Source: an uncultured Acidaminococcus sp.
GTDB lineage: Bacteria; Bacillota; Negativicutes; Acidaminococcales; Acidaminococcaceae
NCBI GenBank assembly: GCA_905213155.1
Contig: CAJMHI010000061.1
Coordinates: 1 to 9,215, forward strand
Reading direction: 5' to 3'
DNA length: 9,215 nt
The notes beneath the pieces are model-generated. The model was not told where the DNA came from, ran no database searches, and saw only the letters and a program-made list of their open reading frames with translations. Position 1 is the stretch's first letter. Each line of letters starts with the position of its first letter. Positions 1 through 6,920 of this stretch are shown here, piece after piece. A program made the translations under genes and the position numbers.

Positions 1-54
1 GATGGTCCCAATGTTTACATGGGGTTTTGTTCTTTCAAATTTCTCTTTTGCCAT
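1..54 (-). CDS. tuf: Elongation factor Tu, N-terminal fragment (runs off window)
   Basis: The 18 codons read MAKEKFERTKPHVNIGTI, the highly conserved start of bacterial EF-Tu just before its GHVDHGKT P-loop, which lies outside the window. EF-Tu is the GTPase that carries aminoacyl-tRNA to the ribosomal A site. The ATG at 54-52 is preceded by AGGAGG (64-69 on the plus strand reads cctcct) at 9 nt. The gene follows fusA by 26 nt on the same strand, the classical str operon order. It is partial only because the window ends; nothing suggests it is broken. It is probably co-transcribed with fusA, since no terminator fits between the two genes. Confidence 0.95.
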   Translation of the reverse strand, partial: MAKEKFERTKPHVNIGTI

Positions 55-80
55 TGTTATTTCCTCCTATATCACAAGTA

Positions 81-2168
81 TTACTCTTGTGCAGTTCCTT
101 TGTTTTTCGCGATAATCGTTTCCGCAATATTCTTGGGAACTTCTTCATAGTGGTCAACTTCCATGGAGTAGTTACCACGCCCCTGGGTCTTGGAACGCAG
201 GTCGGTTGCATACCCGAACATTTCTGCCAGCGGGACAAAGGCCGTAATGACCTGTGCGCCGCTTCTTGCTTCCATGCCGTCAATGCGGCCCCGGCGAGAG
301 TTCAGATCGCCGATAACATCACCCATGTATTCTTCAGGAATGGTAACTTCCACTTTCATGTACGGTTCCAGCAAAACAGGGTTTGCTTTCTGTGCACCGC
401 TCTTAAAGCCCATAGAACCGGCAATATGGAATGCCATTTCAGAGGAGTCCACTTCGTGATAGGACCCGTCATACACGGTAACTCCGATATCCACCATTGG
501 ATACCCGGCCACAACGCCATTTTCCATGGCCTCTTTGACACCGTCTTCCACCGGCCCGATGTATTCCTTAGGAATCGCACCGCCGACGACTTTATTTTCA
601 AACTTGAAACCTTCACCAGGTTCCAGTGGAGTCAGGCGCAGCCAGCAGTCACCATATTGGCCTTTACCGCCGGACTGACGAACAAATTTGCCCTGGCTTT
701 CTACTTCCTTGCGGATGGTCTCACGGTATGCCACCTGTGGCTTGCCCACCGTGCAATCCACATGGAATTCCCGTTTCAGACGGTCCACGATAATATCCAA
801 GTGCAGTTCGCCCATCCCAGAAATAATGGTCTGGGAAGATTCCGGATCCGTACGCACCCGGAAGGTGGGGTCTTCTTCGGCCAGCTTGCCAAGGGCGACA
901 CCCATCTTTTCTTGGTCGGCTTTGGTCTTAGGCTCAATAGCCACAGAAATAACCGGTTCGGGGAAAACCATGGATTCTAAAATAATGGGGGCTTTCTCGT
1001 CGCACAAGGTATCACCAGTGCCGGTGTCTTTCAGGCCAACGGCAGCAGCAATATCTCCTGCATAAACTGTCTCGATTTCCGTTCTGTGGTTGGAGTGCAT
1101 CCGCAAGATACGGCCAATCCGTTCCCGTTTATCTTTGCTGGCATTGTATACATACGAACCAGCATTCAGTGTCCCGGAATATACCCGGAAGAATGCCAGA
1201 CGGCCAACATAGGGGTCGGTGGCAATTTTAAAAGCCAGTGCGGCAAACGGTGCCTCATCGCTGGAAATACGTTCTTCTTCTTCACCAGTTTCCACATTGG
1301 TACCCTTGATAGGAGGCACATCCAGTGGAGACGGCATATAGTCAATAATCGCATCCAGTAAAGGCTGCACGCCCTTGTTCTTGTAAGAAGAACCGCAGGT
1401 CACCGGGTAGAGCTTGCATTGACAAGTCATTTTCCGGATCGCACTCTTGATTTCTTCTTTAGTCAGGTCTTCCCCATCCAGGTATTTCATCATCAGGTCA
1501 TCATCGCTTTCAGCAACTGCTTCCAGCAAAATCTGACGATATTTTTGGGCTTGTTCTACATATTCAGCAGGAATTGGTTCAAATTCTTCGTCTTTGCCCA
1601 GCTTATCGCCATAGACGATAGCCTGCATCTCCACCAAATCAACCAGTCCTACGAAAGCATCTTCCGCACCCATGGGGATTTGGATTGCCACTGCATTCGC
1701 GCCCAAACGATCTTTCATCATTTGGATTACGTTGAAGAAGTCGGCACCAGTGGTGTCCATCTTATTCACGTATGCGATACGGGGGACATTGTATTCTTCC
1801 GCTTGACGCCACACGGTTTCGGACTGCGGTTCAACGCCGCCTTTAGCGCTGAACACTGCAACGGAGCCATCTAATACACGCAGGGAACGTTCAACTTCTA
1901 CCGTGAAGTCCACGTGGCCCGGGGTATCAATAATATTAATGGAATGGCCTTTCCAATGGCAAGTGGTCGCGGCGGAAGTAATCGTAATACCACGTTCTTG
2001 TTCCTGAACCATCCAGTCCATGGTAGCAGCGCCATCATGAACTTCACCAATCTTATGGGTTTTTCCGGTGTAGAACAGGATACGTTCCGTGGTTGTAGTT
2101 TTACCAGCATCAATGTGAGCCATGATGCCGATATTTCTAATTTTCTCTAAGGGAAACTCTCTACCCAC
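81..2168 (-). CDS. fusA: Elongation factor G
   Basis: Encodes 695 residues, the usual length of EF-G, the ribosomal translocase GTPase that also acts in ribosome recycling. The G-domain motifs are intact: G1 AHIDAGKTT (residues 17-25), switch-I RGITI (59-63), G3 DTPGH (81-85) and G4 NKMD (135-138). The rest runs through the full domain II-V length to the C-terminus without frameshift. The start is GTG (2168-2166), supported by AAGGAGGAG upstream and by alignment of MGREFPLEKIRNIGI with other bacterial EF-G N-termini; no ATG fits better. It lies 29 nt after rpsG and 26 nt before tuf, so it sits mid-operon. The conserved P-loop and the str operon position point to the housekeeping translocase rather than a tetracycline-protection or EF-G2 paralogue. 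Confidence 0.98.
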   Translation of the reverse strand: MGREFPLEKIRNIGIMAHIDAGKTTTTERILFYTGKTHKIGEVHDGAATMDWMVQEQERGITITSAATTCHWKGHSINIIDTPGHVDFTVEVERSLRVLDGSVAVFSAKGGVEPQSETVWRQAEEYNVPRIAYVNKMDTTGADFFNVIQMMKDRLGANAVAIQIPMGAEDAFVGLVDLVEMQAIVYGDKLGKDEEFEPIPAEYVEQAQKYRQILLEAVAESDDDLMMKYLDGEDLTKEEIKSAIRKMTCQCKLYPVTCGSSYKNKGVQPLLDAIIDYMPSPLDVPPIKGTNVETGEEEERISSDEAPFAALAFKIATDPYVGRLAFFRVYSGTLNAGSYVYNASKDKRERIGRILRMHSNHRTEIETVYAGDIAAAVGLKDTGTGDTLCDEKAPIILESMVFPEPVISVAIEPKTKADQEKMGVALGKLAEEDPTFRVRTDPESSQTIISGMGELHLDIIVDRLKREFHVDCTVGKPQVAYRETIRKEVESQGKFVRQSGGKGQYGDCWLRLTPLEPGEGFKFENKVVGGAIPKEYIGPVEDGVKEAMENGVVAGYPMVDIGVTVYDGSYHEVDSSEMAFHIAGSMGFKSGAQKANPVLLEPYMKVEVTIPEEYMGDVIGDLNSRRGRIDGMEARSGAQVITAFVPLAEMFGYATDLRSKTQGRGNYSMEVDHYEEVPKNIAETIIAKNKGTAQE

Positions 2169-2197
2169 GAATTACTCCTCCTTGTTTAAGGATTGCA

Positions 2198-2668
2198 TTA
2201 CCAGCGGTAGTGAGCAAACGCTCTGTTTGCTTCCGCCATCTTATGCGTATCCTCACGTTTCTTGACAGATGCGCCCGTGTTGTTGGCAGCGTCCATCAAT
2301 TCACCGGCTACGCGTTCGTACATTGTTTTTTCGCCGCGAGCACGGGAATAGTTAACCAGCCACCGGATTCCCAACGTAGTTTTCCGGTCAGCCCGGACTT
2401 CCACAGGGACCTGATAGTTGGCACCGCCAACCCGGCGTGCTTTTACTTCCAGGACAGGCATTACATTCTTCATGGCAGCATCGAAAACTTCCATGGGGTC
2501 TTTCCCGGTTTTGGAATGAATCAGATCAAATGCATCATATACAATACGCTCTGCCACGCCTTTTTTGCCGTCGAGCATAATTTTATTGATGAATCTTGTC
2601 AGCAGTTTGGACCCGTATACTGGATCCGGTAATACATCTCTCTTGGTTACAGGACCTTTTCTCGGCAT
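2198..2668 (-). CDS. rpsG: 30S ribosomal protein S7
   Basis: Encodes 156 residues, exactly the usual bacterial S7 length. S7 is a primary 16S rRNA 3'-domain binder that nucleates assembly of the 30S head and contacts the E site. Recognisable segments are the N-terminal MPRKGPV, the beta-hairpin ARRVGGANYQVPVEVR and the C-terminal AEANRAFAHYRW. An in-frame upstream ATG would add eight residues, but the MPRKG start is preceded by AAGGAGGAAATACAG with good spacing and matches the family, so it is preferred. It lies between rpsL (48 nt upstream) and fusA (29 nt downstream). In enterobacteria S7 represses the operon by binding the rpsL-rpsG junction; I do not see an obvious structured site in the 48-nt gap here. 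Confidence 0.98.
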   Translation of the reverse strand: MPRKGPVTKRDVLPDPVYGSKLLTRFINKIMLDGKKGVAERIVYDAFDLIHSKTGKDPMEVFDAAMKNVMPVLEVKARRVGGANYQVPVEVRADRKTTLGIRWLVNYSRARGEKTMYERVAGELMDAANNTGASVKKREDTHKMAEANRAFAHYRW

Positions 2669-2716
2669 CTGTATTTCCTCCTTCGTAATCAAATCATTCT
2701 GCAGCAGGCAGACACA

Positions 2717-3100
2717 TTATTTCTTAGCTGCTTTCGGGCGTTTAGCGCCATACTTGGAACGGCTCTGGTTGCGATCCGCAACACCAGCAGTATCCAATGC
2801 ACCGCGAATGATGTGATAACGAACACCAGGAAGGTCCTTAACTCTTCCACCTCTGATCAGAACAACACTGTGTTCCTGCAGATTGTGGCCAATACCAGGG
2901 ATGTAAGCGGTAACTTCAATCCCATTGGTCAGGCGCACACGAGCAACCTTCCGCAGAGCGGAGTTAGGTTTCTTCGGCGTGGTGGTGTACACTCTCGTGC
3001 AGACACCGCGTTTTTGGGGTGAATTTTTCAGTGCTGGCGCCGTGGATTTTTGAGTAATAACCTGTCTACCTTTACGAATCAATTGATTGATTGTAGGCAT
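2717..3100 (-). CDS. rpsL: 30S ribosomal protein S12
   Basis: Encodes 127 residues. S12 sits at the decoding centre and controls translational accuracy. The sequence aligns without gaps to the classical S12 core: MPTINQLIRKG, PQKRGVCTRVYTTTPKKPNS (29-48), GHNLQEHSVVLIRGGRVKDL (71-90) and RSKYGAKRP near the end. Lys43 and Lys88, the positions whose substitution gives streptomycin resistance in other bacteria, are both lysine, so the protein looks wild type for that trait. Asp89, which is methylthiolated in some species, is present. The start is fixed by GAAAGGAGG about 8 nt upstream; an in-frame upstream extension of 27 residues is not family-like. The gene lies 61 nt after the L7Ae gene; that gap holds a perfect palindrome listed separately. 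Confidence 0.98.
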   Translation of the reverse strand: MPTINQLIRKGRQVITQKSTAPALKNSPQKRGVCTRVYTTTPKKPNSALRKVARVRLTNGIEVTAYIPGIGHNLQEHSVVLIRGGRVKDLPGVRYHIIRGALDTAGVADRNQSRSKYGAKRPKAAKK

Positions 3101-3144
3101 TCCGGCACCTCCTTTCTCAAGAATCAGATTTAATGAGTATGAAA

Positions 3145-3158
3145 CTTCCAATTGGAAG
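3145..3158. repeat. Perfect 14-bp palindrome in the L7Ae-rpsL gap
   Basis: CTTCCAATTGGAAG is its own reverse complement. In the operon transcript it can fold as a CTTCC/GGAAG stem with an AATT loop. GAA/TTC pairs extend the stem after one mismatch. No U-run follows, so it is not a terminator. It lies about 45 nt upstream of the rpsL start and leaves the ribosome binding site free. A role in RNA processing or as a protein site is only inference. Confidence 0.5.
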
Positions 3159-3161
3159 GTT

Positions 3162-3416
3162 CTACCTGGATTTAAGGACACAGGCTATAGACGCTCCCAC
3201 GTGAATGCCGCAGGCCTTTCCCAGCTCCTGCATGGTCGCTACCGTTTCCATAGCGATTCCCTTGGCTTCGCACAAGTCCTTCACCGGACCTGTCACATGG
3301 TCATTGGCGTCCAGCGCGATCAGAACTCCTAAGGCCTGATCCCGGGCAATGGCTTTTTGAGATTGTTTCACGCCCACTACAACGGGAGACCCGTTTTTCA
3401 CGTCTGCGAGAAACAT
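3162..3416 (-). CDS. ybxF: L7Ae/YbxF-family K-turn RNA-binding ribosomal protein
   Basis: Encodes 84 residues, the size of Bacillus subtilis YbxF (82 aa), a member of the L7Ae/L30e/S12e/Gadd45 family that binds kink-turn RNA. Family signatures are GVKQSQKAI (15-23, the RNA-binding Gly-x-Lys-Gln region), the hydrophobic VLIALDAND strand (31-39) and LGKACGI (65-71) near the C-terminus. The ATG at 3416-3414 has GGAGGTG at good spacing and lies about 38 nt from the predicted transcription start. It is the first gene of the str operon. In many Firmicutes the same gene sits between rpoC and rpsL; here no rpoC lies directly upstream. Its exact role on the bacterial ribosome is not well defined; YbxF is not a core ribosomal protein. 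Confidence 0.93.
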   Translation of the reverse strand: MFLADVKNGSPVVVGVKQSQKAIARDQALGVLIALDANDHVTGPVKDLCEAKGIAMETVATMQELGKACGIHVGASIACVLKSR

Positions 3417-3460
3417 ACAACACCTCCAAAAAGACAGACTACCCTCTGTGACACTGTGCT

Positions 3461-3489
3461 ATTGTATCATTCCGCGCTAGTGATGTCAA
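3461..3489 (-). promoter_or_regulatory. Strong sigma-A promoter of the str operon
   Basis: On the minus strand TTGACA (3489-3484) is followed by a 17-bp spacer and TACAAT (3466-3461). This is a perfect -35, optimal spacing and a one-mismatch -10. Transcription would start near 3454, giving a leader of about 38 nt before the L7Ae ATG. AT-rich sequence including an A-tract lies upstream of the -35, compatible with an UP element. This site explains how the operon is expressed without read-through from rpoBC. Confidence 0.88.
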
Positions 3490-3720
3490 CAATTTCCCCG
3501 TATTTTTTCCATGTTTATCCCTGTTTACAGGCCACTCTTTCATTACACAGTTCCCCGTGTTTTATATTGTTTCTGCATTTCCTTTTTTCTAAGATTTTCA
3601 GCCATTTTTTTGGAATTTTTTATAGGCGCTTCTAAAAAAAGGCGCTATATTTCCATTGATTTTTGACTACTTAAAATTAGATTTCACAAAGATTTTACAT
3701 ATATAAAAGGACTTCACCAA
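3490..3720. other. AT-rich gene-free stretch upstream of the str promoter
   Basis: I see no credible gene here; the open frames have no ribosome binding site and are low-complexity. Three small structures can be seen. CCTGT-TT-ACAGG is an inverted repeat at 3520-3531, about 30 bp upstream of the str -35. The heptamer AGGCGCT occurs twice in direct orientation (3624-3630 and 3640-3646). The same stretch can be read as an imperfect hairpin, tataggcgc with gcgctata (3621-3649, one bulged G). The region lies downstream of the cupin terminator, so it is not expected to be transcribed from the right. Confidence 0.6.
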
Positions 3721-3751
3721 TAAAAAAGCGGCAGGAGATAACCTCCCGCCG
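3721..3751 (-). terminator. Intrinsic terminator of the cupin gene
   Basis: On the minus strand, 13 nt after the cupin stop codon, CGGCGGGAG, a 5-nt loop and CTCCTGCCG form a 9-bp stem (one G-U pair). This is followed by GCTTTTTTA. Stem, loop size and U-run all fit a Rho-independent terminator. Confidence 0.9.
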
Positions 3752-3764
3752 GTTTTCTGTAGCA

Positions 3765-4118
3765 TTATTTCTTCCCCTCCGGGGTATTGGTGATGAGGGC
3801 GATGAATACCAAGTCTTCTTTCCCATCATTTTTTATCCCATGGCTGGCGCCGTCTGCACAAAACGTCACGTCTCCTGCCTTTACCCGGGATAGTTTCCCC
3901 TCATCATTGTACTCCCCTTCCCCTTGAAGCAGGTAATAGGTTTCAAAGTTCTTCACGTGTTGATGATATGGTACTTCAAAGCCAGGGCGCAAAGTAATCT
4001 TCGCAAACAGGCTATTGGCGTTCTGAAACAATTCCGGATCCAGCAGCACATCTTTTACAATTAGATTTCCGGTTGCGCTTTTATTTTCCTCATGATGCAG
4101 GTTCGTAAATACGGCCAT
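3765..4118 (-). CDS. Small single-domain cupin protein
   Basis: Encodes 117 residues forming one cupin beta-barrel (cupin_2 type). Motif 1 is visible as PGFEVPYHQHVKNFETYYLL with His52, His54 and Glu59, and a glycine at 66. Motif 2 runs from Gly82 to Asn97 with His93; the usual proline of this motif is alanine (Ala88). The three His and one Glu would bind a divalent metal. Substrate and reaction cannot be read from sequence; small cupins include isomerases, dioxygenases and sugar or ligand binders. The start is the ATG at 4118-4116 with GAGGAGGGG upstream. A longer TTG-initiated frame extends back into the clpB terminator and is rejected. No signal peptide is seen, so it is probably cytoplasmic. 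It has its own promoter and terminator, so it is a single-gene unit. Confidence 0.88.
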   Translation of the reverse strand: MAVFTNLHHEENKSATGNLIVKDVLLDPELFQNANSLFAKITLRPGFEVPYHQHVKNFETYYLLQGEGEYNDEGKLSRVKAGDVTFCADGASHGIKNDGKEDLVFIALITNTPEGKK

Positions 4119-4148
4119 AAAAATCCCCTCCTCGGTTTGTCTACAGGT

Positions 4149-4178
4149 ATTATACTCATTTCTGTCCAGAAATTTCAA
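4149..4178 (-). promoter_or_regulatory. Promoter of the cupin gene
   Basis: On the minus strand TTGAAA (4178-4173), an 18-bp spacer and TATAAT (4154-4149) form a good sigma-A promoter with a perfect -10. The expected start is near 4142, giving a leader of about 24 nt. The site lies just after the clpB terminator, so the cupin gene is expected to be expressed independently of clpB. Confidence 0.85.
4158..4173. promoter_or_regulatory. Inverted repeat (candidate operator) in the cupin promoter spacer
   Basis: ATTTCTG-TC-CAGAAAT on the plus strand is a perfect inverted repeat with 7-bp arms and a 2-bp centre. It occupies most of the spacer between the -35 and -10 of the cupin promoter and touches the -35. 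A dimeric repressor, or a spacer-distorting activator of MerR type, could bind there. The binding protein is unknown; I do not recognise the site as belonging to a named regulator. Confidence 0.5.
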
Positions 4179-4185
4179 CCACTGC

Positions 4186-4225
4186 AAAAAAAAGGACCGC
4201 TTTGCAATTTGCAAAGAAGTCCTTT
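4186..4225 (-). terminator. Intrinsic terminator of clpB
   Basis: On the minus strand, 19 nt after the clpB stop, AAAGGAC and GTCCTTT pair as a 7-bp outer stem. CTTTGC and GCAAAG pair as a 6-bp inner stem, with a 2x2 internal loop between them and an AATTT-type loop. The descending arm runs into an eight-base T tract. It is a strong Rho-independent terminator and separates clpB from the cupin gene. Confidence 0.92.
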
Positions 4226-4244
4226 CCTCACCACTTCTCAAAAC

Positions 4245-6788
4245 CTATTTTTTGACCACATCAATTTGACCATCCTTCAGCACAATGGCAATATGATCCC
4301 CACTGCCAATTTCGCCAAGGACAATCTTACGGCTCACCACCGTTTCAACGGTATGCACAATGAGCCTCTTCAGAGGCCGTGCTCCAAAGGCAGGATCAAA
4401 ACCGCTCTTAGCCAGGTAGGCAATGGCTTCATCACTGGCAGTCAGGTCCAAATCCATCTGTTTACGGAGCCGATCGCCCAGCTGATGCAGGATCAATTTC
4501 ACAATATCTTTGATCTGCTCAGGATCCAGCGGCTGGAAGACTACGATATCATCCACACGGTTCAGAAACTCCGGACGGAAGAATTTCCGCAGCATTCCCA
4601 GCACTTCCTCATGGGAAATCTTACCTTTCTTTTCCATGATTTCCTGGCTTCCCAGGTTGCTGGTCATAATGATAAGCGTATTCTTAAAGTCCACAATGCG
4701 GCCCTGCCCATCGGTCAACCGCCCATCGTCCAGCACTTGCAGCAGTACGTTGAATACGTCTGGATGTGCTTTTTCGATTTCATCAAACAAGATTACGGAA
4801 TACGGATGACGCCGTACTTCCTCCGTCAGCTGTCCGCCTTCCTCATAGCCTACATATCCTGGAGGCGCACCAATCAAGCGGGAGACAGTGTGCTTTTCCA
4901 TGTATTCGCTCATATCAATACGGATAATACGCTTTTCGTCATCAAACAGCACTTGTGCCAGCGCTTTGGCCAGTTCCGTCTTGCCCACACCGGTCGGCCC
5001 CAAAAAGATAAAGGAACCAATAGGTTTATTGGGGTCCTTGATCCCCGCACGGGCACGAATCACGGCCTCACTGACAGCCTGCACGGCTTCATTCTGACCT
5101 ACCACCCGTTCATGAAGAATTTCCGGCAGGTGAGCCAGCCGTTGTTTCTCTCCTTCCATCAGGCGGTTGACTGGAATGCCGGTCCAGGTGCTGACAACTT
5201 TGGCAATATCATCTTCGTCCACTTCTTCTTTAAGTAGCTTCTGGGCAGAATTGTCTTGTTCACCCAATTGATTCAATTGCTTTTGCAGCTCCGGCAGCTT
5301 GCCATACTTTAATTCAGCCAGCTTGTTCAGGTCGTAGGCGCGTTCTGCCTCTTCCATCTGCTTTTTCACATTGTCAATTTCCTGCTTCACCTGGCGGACC
5401 TTGGCAATGCCGGCTTTTTCTTCCTTCCATTGGTTCATCAGCTGATCATTGCTCTGTTTCAGGCCTGCCAGTTCCTCACGGATTTTTTCCAGGCGTTCTT
5501 TGCTTTGGGCATCGTCCTCTTTTGTAAGCGCCTGCTCCTCAATTTGCAACTGTAACATCCGGCGTCGACTTTCGTCCAGTTCTGTAGGCATGGAATCTAT
5601 TTCCGTACGCAGCCGGGCCGCAGCCTCATCCACCAGGTCAATAGCTTTATCCGGCAGGAAACGGTCATTGATATACCGGTTGCTCAGCGTTGCCGCTGCT
5701 ACCAGGGCAGAATCCTTAATGCGCACGCCATGGTGCACTTCGTACCGTTCTTTCAGCCCTCTTAAGATGGAAATCGTATCCTCCACGCTGGGTTCGCTGA
5801 CCAGTACCGGCTGGAAGCGCCGCTCCAAAGCGGAGTCCTTTTCAATATACTTATGATATTCCTTTAGTGTGGTTGCTCCGATACACCGCAGTTCTCCTCT
5901 GGCCAGCATCGGTTTCAGGATGTTGCCCGCATCCATGGAACCCTCGCTGGCGCCGGCTCCCACTACCGTATGCAGCTCATCAATGAACATGATAATCTGA
6001 CCAGTAGAATCGGAAACTATTTTTAAGATCTTTTTCAGACGCTCTTCAAATTCTCCCCGATATTTCGCCCCGGCCACCAGGCTGGCTAGATCCAAGGCAT
6101 ACAGCGTTTTATTTTTCAAAGATTCCGGTACATCCCCGGCTACAATCCGGCGGGCCAGTCCTTCGACAATAGCGGTTTTGCCCACGCCCGGTTCGCCGAT
6201 AAGCACTGGGTTGTTCTTTTTCCGGCGAGAAAGGATTTCAATGGTCCGGCGGATTTCTTCATCCCGCCCGATCACCGGGTCCAGTTTCCCCTCACGGGCT
6301 TTACGGGTCAGATCCTGTCCATATTTTTCCAAGGTTTTCTTGTTCTCGTCCGCATCGCCGTTATTTTCGTACTTATCAATCAAGCTACGAATAGCACTGC
6401 GGGTAATTCCGTACTTTTTACACAGGTTCACCACATTCGTGTCCCCATCCTCGCATAAAGCGGCAAGCAGATGGGATGCAGTAACCTCATTTTGTCCGGC
6501 GGCTTTTTCCGCAAGGGCAAATACCCGGGCAAGCCCCGCGCTCATGGAAAGGCGGTCCGTTCCTTTTACCGATGGGATTTCTTTAAGCAGTCCGTCCACT
6601 TCCCGATTAAATTGGGATGGATCCACGTTTAAACTTTTCAGCACAAACTTAAAAAAGCCATCAGGTTGGGCACACATTGCACTCAAAAGGTGCACGGTAC
6701 TGATTTCCTGATTATAATTTATGACAGCCTGTTGCTGGGCCGCTTCTAATAAACTTCTTACTTCATCACTCAAACGTTCTGCTGGCAT
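4245..6788 (-). CDS. clpB: ATP-dependent chaperone/disaggregase ClpB
   Basis: Encodes 847 residues. ClpB is a hexameric AAA+ machine that, with DnaK, threads aggregated proteins through its pore and frees them for refolding. Visible parts: Clp N-domain (about 1-140); AAA+ domain 1 with Walker A GEPGVGKT (198-205), pore loop KYRG (242-245), Walker B IIMFIDE (265-271) and arginine fingers Arg323/Arg324; a long coiled-coil middle domain (about 400-520), charged and Gln/Glu/Lys-rich; AAA+ domain 2 with Walker A GPTGVGKT (597-604), pore loop GYVGY (644-648), Walker B VILFDE (665-670) and sensor-2 GARP (802-805). The full-length middle domain and the lack of an IGF/IGL ClpP-docking tripeptide separate it from ClpA/ClpC. 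The ATG at 6788-6786 (MPAERLSDEV) has GGAGGTG upstream; an in-frame TTG five codons earlier overlaps that Shine-Dalgarno and is rejected. No CIRCE or consensus CtsR site was found upstream. Confidence 0.97.
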   Translation of the reverse strand: MPAERLSDEVRSLLEAAQQQAVINYNQEISTVHLLSAMCAQPDGFFKFVLKSLNVDPSQFNREVDGLLKEIPSVKGTDRLSMSAGLARVFALAEKAAGQNEVTASHLLAALCEDGDTNVVNLCKKYGITRSAIRSLIDKYENNGDADENKKTLEKYGQDLTRKAREGKLDPVIGRDEEIRRTIEILSRRKKNNPVLIGEPGVGKTAIVEGLARRIVAGDVPESLKNKTLYALDLASLVAGAKYRGEFEERLKKILKIVSDSTGQIIMFIDELHTVVGAGASEGSMDAGNILKPMLARGELRCIGATTLKEYHKYIEKDSALERRFQPVLVSEPSVEDTISILRGLKERYEVHHGVRIKDSALVAAATLSNRYINDRFLPDKAIDLVDEAAARLRTEIDSMPTELDESRRRMLQLQIEEQALTKEDDAQSKERLEKIREELAGLKQSNDQLMNQWKEEKAGIAKVRQVKQEIDNVKKQMEEAERAYDLNKLAELKYGKLPELQKQLNQLGEQDNSAQKLLKEEVDEDDIAKVVSTWTGIPVNRLMEGEKQRLAHLPEILHERVVGQNEAVQAVSEAVIRARAGIKDPNKPIGSFIFLGPTGVGKTELAKALAQVLFDDEKRIIRIDMSEYMEKHTVSRLIGAPPGYVGYEEGGQLTEEVRRHPYSVILFDEIEKAHPDVFNVLLQVLDDGRLTDGQGRIVDFKNTLIIMTSNLGSQEIMEKKGKISHEEVLGMLRKFFRPEFLNRVDDIVVFQPLDPEQIKDIVKLILHQLGDRLRKQMDLDLTASDEAIAYLAKSGFDPAFGARPLKRLIVHTVETVVSRKIVLGEIGSGDHIAIVLKDGQIDVVKK

Positions 6789-6920
6789 AATAAACACCTC
6801 CAACTTTCTATTTTCTGCACACGACGCTTACAGTTTTCTTCTATTATTAGGAAGGGAATCCAGATTCTTTGTCGAATAAGACCACATACCCTTCCATCTG
6901 ATCAGCCTAAAGGAGGATTT
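6789..6920. promoter_or_regulatory. Divergent control region between clpB and the 356-residue gene
   Basis: 132 bp must hold both start signals. Ribosome binding sites are clear on both sides: GGAGGTG for clpB, AAAGGAGG for the plus-strand gene. I cannot assign a convincing -35/-10 pair for either gene; a TAATAAT on the minus strand (around 6842-6848) is a possible clpB -10 without a good -35. A perfect 7-bp inverted repeat GGAAGGG (6850-6856) and CCCTTCC (6889-6895) is separated by 32 bp, and a small GAATC-CA-GATTC repeat lies inside it. Confidence 0.5.

Noticed and set aside
27..980. Long plus-strand open frame (317 codons) opposite fusA
   Set aside because: It lies antisense to a perfectly conserved fusA, has no ribosome binding site and its translation matches nothing I recognise; similar antisense frames opposite clpB (4092-5237) were rejected for the same reason.
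2669..2716. S7 autoregulatory site between rpsL and rpsG as in enterobacteria
   Set aside because: Only a CTGCAG palindrome and the ribosome binding site are visible in 48 nt; no structure resembling the known S7 target could be drawn.
3663..3691. TTGACT as a plus-strand -35 in the AT-rich gap
   Set aside because: No acceptable -10 lies 16-18 bp downstream and transcription would run antisense into the cupin gene.
4119..4241. N-terminal extension of the cupin gene from a TTG at 4241
   Set aside because: The extension reads through the clpB terminator and the cupin promoter, is unlike cupins, and the internal ATG at 4118 has a strong ribosome binding site.
6865..6886. Possible CtsR box (TTTGTCG-AA-TAAGACC) upstream of clpB
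   Set aside because: Each heptad has about two mismatches to TTTGACC and the spacing is 2 rather than 3 bp; too weak to call.
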